Below are positions 22,708 through 29,558 of a DNA stretch of 31,071 nucleotides, piece after piece; position 1 is the stretch's first letter, and each line of letters starts with the position of its first letter. The notes under the pieces are model-generated. The model had not been told where the DNA came from, made no database searches, and was given only the letters and a program-made list of their open reading frames with translations. Origin of the DNA: Thermoleophilia bacterium (GTDB lineage: Bacteria; Actinomycetota; Thermoleophilia; Gaiellales; Gaiellaceae). Location of the stretch: NCBI GenBank assembly GCA_025935275.1, contig JAICVP010000002.1, forward strand, positions 1-31,071. Direction: 5' to 3'. A program made the translations under genes and the position numbers.

Positions 22708-24615
22708 CTATTCCTCGAGAACGCCCTGGGGATATGTCACGACCATCACCTCGCAGGGGGCGCGGCGCAGCACGTAGTCCACGGTGGGGCTGAAGAAGCG
22801 GGACTGGCGCCGCCAGCGGGGCGCGGAGCCCATGAGGATGAGGTCGACGCCGTCGCCCTCCGCCTGCTGGACGATCGACTCGCCGATGGCGCGCCCGCGC
22901 ACGATCTCGCCCTCGACCTCCACTCCGTGCTCCGCGGCCAGGAGCTTCGCCTCCGCGAGGGAAGCCTCGGCCCTCTCCTCCTCGTCATGCAGCTCCGCGT
23001 CGAGGGGTAGCTCCAGAGGAACCTTGATCACGTGCACGGCGCGCACCGCGCAGCCGCGCTCCTCCGCCAGCCGGATCGCGGTCGCGAGCATCTCATCCCC
23101 GATCTGGCCGAGCTTGACCGGGACGAGGATCCGCTCGTAGACCCCCTCCTCCTCGGGGACGAGATCGGGCACCGCGGGCTCGACGTGCTCGAGCAGGCGC
23201 TCGTGGCGGGCCTTGCGCACGGCGATGAAGAGAAGCGCGCCGAGCACGAGCCAGATGGGCCCGGCGATCCTGGCCGCGTCATGCGTGTAGAGCGTGGCGA
23301 TCCAGAGCGCGAAGGTGAGCGGCGCGCCGATGAGCGCGGCGAGCGGAACAGGCACGCCTCGCACGCGAAGGTTCCCAGCAACGCGGTAGGGCCGAGCCAG
23401 GTCGGGCTCCGTGAACCGCAGGCGGATGACAGCGAGCTGCGCCGCGGTGAACGCGATCAGGGCTCCGAAGCTGTAGAGGCTCGCGAGGAAGGTGACGCCC
23501 CTGCCGACGAGCTCGGCGATGACGAGGAGGACGGCGGCGATCGCGGCGCCGCTCACGATCGAGGCCGGCGCGATGAACGTCCGCTGGTTCAGCCGGCCGA
23601 AGGAGCGGGGCAGCATGGCGCGCTGCCCGAGCGAGTACGCAAGCCGCCCAGCTCCCGAGAGAGAGGTCGCGATCGCCGAGGTCAGGATGATCGCGCCCGT
23701 GACGCCGAGGAAGACCTTGATGATGTTCACGGCGGCGTCCGGGAGCGACCCGCCGAAAGCCTCCGAGATCCCGACGAGCGGCGCACGGATCCATGTCGTC
23801 CCGAGATCCGTGGCCCAGCCGTCCGGGCCGGCGGGGTCCGGATGCGGTGGGTACGCGGAGAGCCCGATCGCCGCGATCGCGAAGGAGACGATCACCACCG
23901 CGCCGATGCCGGCGAAGAGGCTGCGGGGCAGCGCCTTGCCCGGCTCGCGCGCCTCGGCGGCGAGGTTCGAGACGGTCTCGAGACCGGTGAACGCGAGCAT
24001 GGCCAGCGAGAGCGAGAAGACGAGCGCGTGCCACGTCGGTGCGGTGCCGAGGTCGATTCCCTCGCCGAAGCCCTCGGCCGAGAGCAGAAAGGCGAAGCCG
24101 AGCGCGATGATCAGGAGGTGCGAGAGGAACGCCAGGATCGCGATGAAAATCGCCGCCGTGTACATCCGGGCCCGGCGCACGAGGCGAATGCCGGCCACGC
24201 CAAGGATCACGAGCACCCCGATGACGACATCCCAGGGCGAGTCGGTCACGGCATCCCAGCCAAGCGCCGTGCCCAGGTAATGCGGCACGAACAGAGCGGC
24301 GAGGGCGATCACGATCAGGTAGTCGAGGAAAAGCGCCCAGCCGGTGATGAACCCGGCGGGGTCGTTGAAGGCGCGGCGGACGAACGTGGCGGCGCCTCCG
24401 GTCTCCGGCAGGGCCGCCGTTCCCTCCGCGTACGAGAGAGCGACCAGAAGGAAGAGGACGCCCACCCCGAGGAGCACCCAGGGCGTCGCCCCGAGCGCGT
24501 AGAGGGCGACGACGCCGAGCGCGAAGTAGATGGACGACCCGATCTCGCCGTAGGCGACAGAGGCGAGCGAATCGGCTCCTAGAACGCGCGCCAGGCGAGG
24601 AGTCTTCTTGGCCAT
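22708..24615 (-). CDS. APC-superfamily permease with C-terminal universal stress protein (USP) domain
   Basis: This 635-residue protein has about twelve helices (residues 10-460) and a C-terminal USP domain (about 490-630). The APC core starts LGADSLASVAYGEIGSSIYFALG, resembling the SVAYG start of KimA-type potassium and amino-acid carriers; LAMLAFTGLETVSNLAAEAREPGKALPRS is the helix-6 region. The USP part begins YERILVPVKLGQIG. Its usual G-x2-G-x9-G(S/T) nucleotide loop is degenerate: GSAPRWRRQSRFFSPTVDY has no second or third glycine. Its ATG directly follows the stop of the 56-residue membrane protein, and the two RCK genes follow it. Substrate unknown: potassium or an amino acid. Confidence 0.86.
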   Translation of the reverse strand: MAKKTPRLARVLGADSLASVAYGEIGSSIYFALGVVALYALGATPWVLLGVGVLFLLVALSYAEGTAALPETGGAATFVRRAFNDPAGFITGWALFLDYLIVIALAALFVPHYLGTALGWDAVTDSPWDVVIGVLVILGVAGIRLVRRARMYTAAIFIAILAFLSHLLIIALGFAFLLSAEGFGEGIDLGTAPTWHALVFSLSLAMLAFTGLETVSNLAAEAREPGKALPRSLFAGIGAVVIVSFAIAAIGLSAYPPHPDPAGPDGWATDLGTTWIRAPLVGISEAFGGSLPDAAVNIIKVFLGVTGAIILTSAIATSLSGAGRLAYSLGQRAMLPRSFGRLNQRTFIAPASIVSGAAIAAVLLVIAELVGRGVTFLASLYSFGALIAFTAAQLAVIRLRFTEPDLARPYRVAGNLRVRGVPVPLAALIGAPLTFALWIATLYTHDAARIAGPIWLVLGALLFIAVRKARHERLLEHVEPAVPDLVPEEEGVYERILVPVKLGQIGDEMLATAIRLAEERGCAVRAVHVIKVPLELPLDAELHDEEERAEASLAEAKLLAAEHGVEVEGEIVRGRAIGESIVQQAEGDGVDLILMGSAPRWRRQSRFFSPTVDYVLRRAPCEVMVVTYPQGVLEE

Positions 24616-24786
24616 TTACCTCAAGGAAACGTACAGCCGGCCGGCGCCGGCCAGGACGAGCAGCCCCCCGAAGACGTAGCCGATTCCGCCTCCCAGCACG
24701 ATCGTCTCGACGAGGAGGGCCACGCCCAGTACGACCATCAAGGCGGACAGGACGACCGTGAGCTTGAGACGAAGCTCGGGGGTCAT
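24616..24786 (-). CDS. Small two-helix membrane protein between two permease genes
   Basis: This 56-residue protein begins MTPELRLKLTVVLSALMVVL; two hydrophobic segments are at residues 9-32 and 34-50, and it ends LYVSLR. The ATG overlaps the stop of the upstream permease gene (ATGA), and its TAA is followed directly by the ATG of the downstream permease. Such tight placement on both sides supports real translation despite the size. It may be a small subunit of one of the permeases; no family recognised. Confidence 0.66.
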   Translation of the reverse strand: MTPELRLKLTVVLSALMVVLGVALLVETIVLGGGIGYVFGGLLVLAGAGRLYVSLR

Positions 24787-26714
24787 GCCGCCTTGCGCGT
24801 CGCCGTGAGCAGGACGCGGCTCGGGCTGTCCTTGAGCACGAGGTCGACGGTGCGGCCGAAGATCGGCGTGCGGCCGCGTGCGAGCCGCCGCTTGGCGCCG
24901 ATGACGATCAGCTCGGCCTGGCGGCTCACTGCCTCCTCGACGATCGCGGGGCCGGCGCGCCGGGCGCGCACCAGCCTCGTCACGACGCGCACGCCGTAGG
25001 CCTCGACGAAGCCGCGCGCATCCTCCAGCAGGTCGTTCGCCTCCGCTTCCTCTTCCGGCAAGGGCGCATCGATCGGGAGCTCGAGCGGAACCTCGAGCAC
25101 GTGCACCGCGGCGATCGTCGCGCGCCGGTCGGCGGCGAGTCGCGCGGCCGCGACCAGCGCTTCCTCGGACTCCGCGTTGCGGACGACGGGCACGACGATG
25201 GTCTGGTACAGAAGCTCGAGGGAGGGGCCGAGCACGAGCGCGGGGGCACGCACCGTCGCCTTCAGGGGCTCGTGCACGAACCGCCGCCGATAGACGAAGT
25301 AGAACGCGAGCCCCAGCGCGAGCCAGCCGAGCCCGGCCCAGCGCGTCGCGGCGTCCTGGACGACGATGACGAGCCACGAGAGCCCGGTGCCGATGCCGCC
25401 GAAGATGGCGAAGAGCGGCCAGTCGATCCCGCGCCAGCGCAGATTCGGGCGGGCGCGGAAGACGAGCTCCTCGTCCCTGCGTCGGGCCCGGAGGGCGACG
25501 ATCGCGGCGTGCGCGACGGTGAAGGACAGGGTCGCGCCGAAGGAGTAGATCGTGCCCAGGAAAGTCGTCTGCCCGGGGAGGATCACCACGATCGGAACGA
25601 GCCCCGCGAAGAACACGATCGCGATCCAGGGCGTCAGGAAACGCGGATGGAGCCGCCGGAACATCAGGGGCAGCTGGCGGTAGCTCGCCATCGCGTACGT
25701 GATCCGGGAGGCGCCGATGACGCCGGCGTTCGTGGCGATGAACAGGATCGTGGCGGCGAGAACCCCCACGTAGATCTCGAGCGCCTGCAGGAAGTCGCCG
25801 CTGATCCCGAGGTTCTTCACCACCCCGAGGACCGGGTCGTTCGCATAGCCCTGCGGAGGGTTCTCGCCGAGAACCGTCGAGTACTCGCCGTTCACGAACG
25901 AGACCGGCATGGCGGAGAGCGCGATCATCGGAAGCGTGAAGTAGATGGCGAAGACCGCCCCCGCGATCAGCTTGTAGGCGTTGGGGACGCTTCTAGCGGG
26001 CTCGCGGGCCTCCTCCGCGAGGTTCGAGACCGTCTCCACGCCCGTGTAGGCGAGCATCGCGACCGGAATCGCGAGGAAGAACTGGTCCCATGTCGGCGCC
26101 TGCCCCCAGATGACGTTCGACTTGAGGATCGCCGGGCTGAAGACGAGCACGAAGCCGAGGACGACGAGCAGGACCTGCGTAGCGAAGTCGATCACGGCGA
26201 GCAGGACGTTGATCCGCGTCGACTCCTGGATCCCGACGACGTTCAGGAGGACGAGCAGGATCACGACGACGATCGCGCCGCGCACATCCCAAGGGTTCTC
26301 GCGCAGCGGGCCCCAGAAGACGGAGAGGTAGTGCGGCACGAAGAACGCCGAGATCGCGATCGTGGCGACGTAGTTCAGCATCTGGGCCCAGGCGGCGAGG
26401 AAGCTGACCGTCTCGTTGAAGGCGTGGCGCGCGAAGCTGGACGATCCCCCTGCCTCCGGGTAGCGGACCGTCCCCTCCGCGTACGTGGCTGCCGTGGCGG
26501 CGAAGAAGAGGCCCGCGATGACGAATACGACCGGCGTCAGGCCGAGCGCGTAGAGCGCGGTGACGCCGAGGGCGTAGTAGATGGAGGAACCGACGTTGCC
26601 GTACGCGGTGGCGAAGAGCGCCGGCGCTCCCAGGACGCGTTCGAGCCCTTCCCCGCGCCGGTGCCGGCGGACGACCCCTCTCTGACGCTCGGAGGCGCTC
26701 ACGGGCTGCGCCAC
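24783..26714 (-). CDS. APC-superfamily permease with C-terminal USP domain (paralogue)
   Basis: This 643-residue paralogue of the permease at 22708-24615 shares FATAYGNVGSSIYYALGVTALYALG at the first helix, the AEGTVRYPEAGGSSSFARHAFNE loop and the AMLAYTGVETVSNLAEEAREPARSVPNA region. A basic 25-residue N-terminal tail precedes helix 1. The USP domain is at about 500-640 (YQTIVVPVVRNAESEEALVAAA, ending VLLTA); its nucleotide loop (GAKRRLARGRTPIFGRT) is closer to consensus than that of its neighbour. Translation seems to start at GTG 26714, without a clear ribosome site; a GTG four codons in is an alternative. It heads the leftward five-gene set ending with the two RCK genes. Confidence 0.85.
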   Translation of the reverse strand: MAQPVSASERQRGVVRRHRRGEGLERVLGAPALFATAYGNVGSSIYYALGVTALYALGLTPVVFVIAGLFFAATAATYAEGTVRYPEAGGSSSFARHAFNETVSFLAAWAQMLNYVATIAISAFFVPHYLSVFWGPLRENPWDVRGAIVVVILLVLLNVVGIQESTRINVLLAVIDFATQVLLVVLGFVLVFSPAILKSNVIWGQAPTWDQFFLAIPVAMLAYTGVETVSNLAEEAREPARSVPNAYKLIAGAVFAIYFTLPMIALSAMPVSFVNGEYSTVLGENPPQGYANDPVLGVVKNLGISGDFLQALEIYVGVLAATILFIATNAGVIGASRITYAMASYRQLPLMFRRLHPRFLTPWIAIVFFAGLVPIVVILPGQTTFLGTIYSFGATLSFTVAHAAIVALRARRRDEELVFRARPNLRWRGIDWPLFAIFGGIGTGLSWLVIVVQDAATRWAGLGWLALGLAFYFVYRRRFVHEPLKATVRAPALVLGPSLELLYQTIVVPVVRNAESEEALVAAARLAADRRATIAAVHVLEVPLELPIDAPLPEEEAEANDLLEDARGFVEAYGVRVVTRLVRARRAGPAIVEEAVSRQAELIVIGAKRRLARGRTPIFGRTVDLVLKDSPSRVLLTATRKAA

Positions 26715-26749
26715 ACTAACTCAAGGCGGAGACGTCTAAGAGGGTGACG

Positions 26750-27235
26750 ATGGGAAAGATGACCTGCTGGCTCAACTGGCCACCCGGCCACCTGTACGAG
26801 TCGGTCACGTACCGGGATCCGGTCTCCGGCCGGTGGCGCGCATATGCCCGCTGCCTGCGCTGCGATCGCCTGCACCGGCTCTCGGTCGGAGACCGCAAAC
26901 GCCCGGCCAACTTCCCCGGAAATCCGCTTGCCATGCTGCTTGCCTTCGGCTCGCGCCCGGCGGACGCGACCATGGAGATCGAGCACGTGGAGCCGCGGGG
27001 CTCCATGGTGGTCGACGTGCCCGCCACGGGCGACAAGCTCGAGATCAGGGCCGCGCTCGTCGCCTGGGGCCCCTGGCGAGGCGCCACGGTCTACTGCGCA
27101 CGGCGGCTCGGGAGCCGGCGCCAGGCCGCCTCACGGGACCTCCGCGCGGCCGTCGCGAGGGCGTCGAACACGCAGGACGAGGCCCCCTGGGTCGAGGATC
27201 TCGCGCGCCAGTTGGAACACGAGCTTGCTCCTTAG
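26750..27235 (+). CDS. Hypothetical protein with a CxxC motif
   Basis: This 161-residue soluble protein is not of a family I recognise. Visible parts are a Trp/Tyr-rich start (MTCWLNWPPGHLYESVTYRD), a CLRCDRLHRL pair of cysteines with a nearby histidine that could bind zinc, a middle part rich in beta-type residues, and a C-terminal WVEDLARQLEHEL helix. AGAGGG lies 5 bases before the ATG at 26750; a GTG two codons earlier is less likely. The gene diverges from the second permease by 35 bp. The branched-chain amino-acid promoter begins 4 bp after its stop. Confidence 0.66.
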   Translation: MGKMTCWLNWPPGHLYESVTYRDPVSGRWRAYARCLRCDRLHRLSVGDRKRPANFPGNPLAMLLAFGSRPADATMEIEHVEPRGSMVVDVPATGDKLEIRAALVAWGPWRGATVYCARRLGSRRQAASRDLRAAVARASNTQDEAPWVEDLARQLEHELAP

Positions 27236-27239
27236 GGGG

Positions 27240-27268
27240 TTGACAGCCCCGTGAGGTTTACGCAGACT
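27240..27268 (+). promoter_or_regulatory. Promoter of the branched-chain amino-acid operon
   Basis: TTGACA (27240-27245) matches the -35 consensus perfectly. CAGACT (27263-27268) follows after 17 bp and keeps the key A and final T of the -10 hexamer. Transcription would start near 27275, only about three bases before the GTG of the leader peptide. No ribosome site precedes that GTG, so the leader may be read from a leaderless or nearly leaderless message. Seen directly; start site inferred. Confidence 0.55.
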
Positions 27269-27277
27269 GGGCCAATC

Positions 27278-27382
27278 GTGCAGTCGAGGTCACGAGCCAC
27301 AGCATTGCCCGCCACCGGTTTTGCCGGCCTGGCGTCGCTCGGCCTCGTCGCCATTCTCCTTATCGCCATTCTCCCCCGCTAA
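27278..27382 (+). CDS. Leu/Ile/Val-rich leader peptide of a branched-chain amino-acid attenuator (34 codons)
   Basis: The frame starts GTG at 27278 and ends TAA at 27380-27382. Codons 21-32 read LGLVAILLIAIL: nine of twelve are Leu, Ile or Val. The next genes are leuA, a leuB-like gene and ilvB. Control codons for exactly the end products, clustered near the end of a short peptide just upstream of a hairpin, are the hallmark of ribosome-mediated attenuation, known for enteric ilv and leu operons and in some actinobacteria. The stop codon lies in the loop of the hairpin at 27371-27389. The first 20 residues are not rich in these amino acids. The start could also be the TTG at 27305. Confidence 0.68.
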   Translation: MQSRSRATALPATGFAGLASLGLVAILLIAILPR

Positions 27383-27467
27383 GGGGGAGTACGCGACCAC
27401 GCGCCCTTTAGAAGGCGCACACGCCGACCGAAACGACACCCGAGGTGCGTCTCCGTTTCGGGGACGC
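27371..27467 (+). promoter_or_regulatory. Attenuator hairpins in the leuA leader
   Basis: Several exact stems can form. A: CTCCCCC (27371-27377) with GGGGGAG (27383-27389), a 7-bp stem around the leader stop. B: GCGCC (27401-27405) with GGCGC (27414-27418), competing with a GGCG-CACA-CGCC hairpin (27414-27425). C: CCGAAACG (27428-27435) with CGTTTCGG (27454-27461), an 8-bp stem enclosing CACC-CGA-GGTG. D: GCGTCTCC (27447-27454) with GGGGACGC (27460-27467), an 8-bp stem with one GU pair. C and D share bases 27454 and 27460-27461 and cannot coexist. D ends three bases before the leuA ribosome site AGGAGG (27471-27476). No T tract follows D. Stems are seen; regulatory roles are inferred. Confidence 0.55.
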
Positions 27468-27480
27468 CGAAGGAGGAGCA

Positions 27481-28632
27481 GTGGCAGCACGCAGGATCAC
27501 CATCTTCGATACGACGTTGCGCGACGGGGAGCAGTCCCCGGGCATCGCGCTGCAGCCGCATGAGAAGGCGGAGATCGCCACCCAGCTCGAGCGCCTTGGA
27601 GTCGACGTCGTCGAGGCCGGCTTTGCGGTCTCCTCGCCGGGCGACTTCGAGGGCGTGAGAGCCGTGGCGGCCGCGGTCGATCGACCCGCGGTGGCATCTC
27701 TCGCCCGCACCCGCAAGGAAGACATCGACGCCAGCGCGGAAGCGCTCGCCGACGCGCAGCGCTCCCGCATCCACGTTTTCATCGCGACAAGCCCGATCCA
27801 CATGGAGAAGAAGCTCCGCCTCGAGCCCGCCGAAGTGGTCGAACAGGCCCGCTGGGCGGTCGGCTACGCGAACGCGAAGGCCGACGAGGTCGAATTCTCC
27901 TGCGAGGACGCGACCCGCTCCGACCCGCGCTTCGTGGCCAAGGTGTGCCGCGAGGCGATCGAGGCCGGCGCGACCACGATCAACCTCCCCGACACGGTGG
28001 GCTATTGCTTGCCCGAGGAGTACGCGAGCTTCCTCCTCGAGGTTCAGCATCTCTGCCCCGAGCTCGAAGAGGTCTCCCTCTCCGTGCACTGCCATAACGA
28101 CCTCGGGCTGGCCGTGGCCAACTCCCTTGCCGCGGTGCGGGCGGGCGCGACGCAGATCGAGGCGACGATCAACGGGCTCGGCGAGCGGGCCGGCAACGCG
28201 GCGCTCGAGGAGATCGTCATGGCGCTCCGCGTTCGCCGCGACTCCTTCGAGACGGAGACCGGCATCGTCGTCGGCGAGATCGGGAAGACCTCGCATCTCG
28301 TCGAGCGGCTGACGGGCTACAGCGTCCAGCGCTGCAAGGCGATCGTGGGCGCGAACGCGTTCGCCCACGAGGCCGGCATCCACCAGGACGGGATGCTGAA
28401 GGACGCCCAGACGTACCAGATCATGGACCCGACCGAGCTCGGCCTCGTCATGACGCTGCCGCTCGGGAAGCACTCCGGCAGGCACGCGTTCGCGCTCGCC
28501 TGCGCGGAGGCCGGGATCCAGATCGAGGGCGACGAGCTGAACGAAGCGTTCAAGCGCTTCAAGCAGCTTGCCGACCAACGTAAGCAGGTCACGCTTTACG
28601 ACGTCTTCGAACGGGAGGCCGCCGTCCCATGA
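27481..28632 (+). CDS. leuA: 2-isopropylmalate synthase, short form without the leucine-feedback domain
   Basis: This 383-residue enzyme condenses acetyl-CoA with 2-ketoisovalerate in the first committed step to leucine. The TIM barrel carries FDTTLRDGEQSPG (Arg14, Asp15), FIATSPIHMEKKL (typical of isopropylmalate synthases), the metal pair His203/His205 in HCHNDLG, and NGLGERAGN. The linker region HEAGIHQDGMLKDAQTYQIM and LGKHSGRHAF is present. The usual LeuA has about 510 residues, with a C-terminal leucine-binding domain from about 390; this protein stops just at that boundary. GTG at 27481 follows AGGAGG by 4 bases. Its stop overlaps the leuB-like ATG. Homocitrate or citramalate synthase remain alternatives, but leader and neighbours favour LeuA. 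Confidence 0.87.
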   Translation: MAARRITIFDTTLRDGEQSPGIALQPHEKAEIATQLERLGVDVVEAGFAVSSPGDFEGVRAVAAAVDRPAVASLARTRKEDIDASAEALADAQRSRIHVFIATSPIHMEKKLRLEPAEVVEQARWAVGYANAKADEVEFSCEDATRSDPRFVAKVCREAIEAGATTINLPDTVGYCLPEEYASFLLEVQHLCPELEEVSLSVHCHNDLGLAVANSLAAVRAGATQIEATINGLGERAGNAALEEIVMALRVRRDSFETETGIVVGEIGKTSHLVERLTGYSVQRCKAIVGANAFAHEAGIHQDGMLKDAQTYQIMDPTELGLVMTLPLGKHSGRHAFALACAEAGIQIEGDELNEAFKRFKQLADQRKQVTLYDVFEREAAVP

Positions 28633-29558
28633 GAGCCCGTCGCTACAAGATCGCCTGTCTCGCCGGCGACGGAATCGGCCCTGAGCTGATGGCCGAAGCC
28701 AGCCGCGCCGTCGAGGCCGTCTCGCGGCTGCACGGGTTTGCCGTCGACGAGGTGCACGTGCCCTTCGGCGGGGACGCAGTCCGCCGCTTCGGCCACCCCC
28801 TCCCTCCCGCGACGCGGGAAGCCTGCCGTGAGGCGGACGCGGTGCTGATCGCCGCCACGCGCGAGCCCGCGCTCGAGGGCGTGAAGGCGGAGCTCGACCT
28901 CACCTGGCGCGTGACGCGCGTGCGCCTCTCCCGCGAGGGCGACGTCGCGCTCGTCAGCCCTGTGGCCGAGGACGCCGAGCAGCTCGCCATCGAGCGCGCC
29001 TTCCGGCTCGCCCGTGAGCGGAGGGCGAAGGTGACGTCCGTCGGCACGAGCCAGGAATGGTTCACGGCCGTGCAGGCCGCCACCGAGCGGCACGAAGGCG
29101 TCATCGTCGAGCACGTCGCCGTCGAGACGGTCCTCCCCATCCTCGCCGCCGACCCCGCCCGGTTCGACGTCATCGCCACGCAGGAGGTGTTCGCGGAGGC
29201 GCTCTCCAACATGGCCGCGTTCGCGCACGAGGACGTGCGCATGGTCGCCTCGGGCCGCATGTCCTCCACCGGCATGGGCATCTTCGGCCCGACCCACGGC
29301 TCGGCGCCCGAGATCGCGGGCCAGGGCGTGGCCAACCCGATGGCCATGCTGCTCGCCGCGTCGGTCATGCTCGGCGAAGGGCTCGGCGAGCGCGCCGCGG
29401 CCCAGACGCTCGAGCGCGGGGTTGCCACCGCGATCGAGGACGGAGTCCGGACGCCGGACCTCGTCCAGACCGGTCCGGCCGCCACGACCCGCCAGTTCAT
29501 GGACGTCCTCCTCGCCGGCCTCCCCTCGGCGCGGCGGGACACGGAGTTCGCCGCATGA
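28629..29558 (+). CDS. Degenerate 3-isopropylmalate dehydrogenase-like protein (catalytic residues replaced)
   Basis: This 309-residue protein clearly belongs to the isocitrate/isopropylmalate dehydrogenase family: AGDGIGPELMAEA at the N-terminus, PLPPATREACREADAVL, RRAKVTSV, DPARFDVI and HGSAPEIAGQGVANPMAMLL. It is about 45 residues shorter than normal LeuB (350-360); the arm with the RELTGGIYFG motif (substrate Arg and catalytic Tyr) is missing. The catalytic Lys of SIDKANV is Thr140 (SVGTSQE). The metal Asp positions are Glu166, Glu190 and Asn194 (usual GDILSD reads AEALSN). The Arg pair of the substrate loop reads Lys and Thr. Normal dehydrogenase activity is therefore unlikely. It overlaps leuA and ilvB by 4 bp each, with an intact frame and GC-rich third positions, so it is not a decaying pseudogene. 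Confidence 0.83.
   Translation: MRARRYKIACLAGDGIGPELMAEASRAVEAVSRLHGFAVDEVHVPFGGDAVRRFGHPLPPATREACREADAVLIAATREPALEGVKAELDLTWRVTRVRLSREGDVALVSPVAEDAEQLAIERAFRLARERRAKVTSVGTSQEWFTAVQAATERHEGVIVEHVAVETVLPILAADPARFDVIATQEVFAEALSNMAAFAHEDVRMVASGRMSSTGMGIFGPTHGSAPEIAGQGVANPMAMLLAASVMLGEGLGERAAAQTLERGVATAIEDGVRTPDLVQTGPAATTRQFMDVLLAGLPSARRDTEFAA

Noticed and set aside
27236..27480. T-box riboswitch before leuA
   Set aside because: No specifier-loop architecture or conserved T-box sequence; the short Leu/Ile/Val-rich frame explains the region better.
27290..27490. Minus-strand frame of 66 codons across the leuA leader
   Set aside because: Arg/Gly-rich, no ribosome site, and it opposes the promoter and leader structures.
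28629..29558. Calling the leuB-like gene a decaying pseudogene
   Set aside because: No frameshift or early stop, tight overlaps with both neighbours, and normal codon pattern; loss is confined to catalytic residues.
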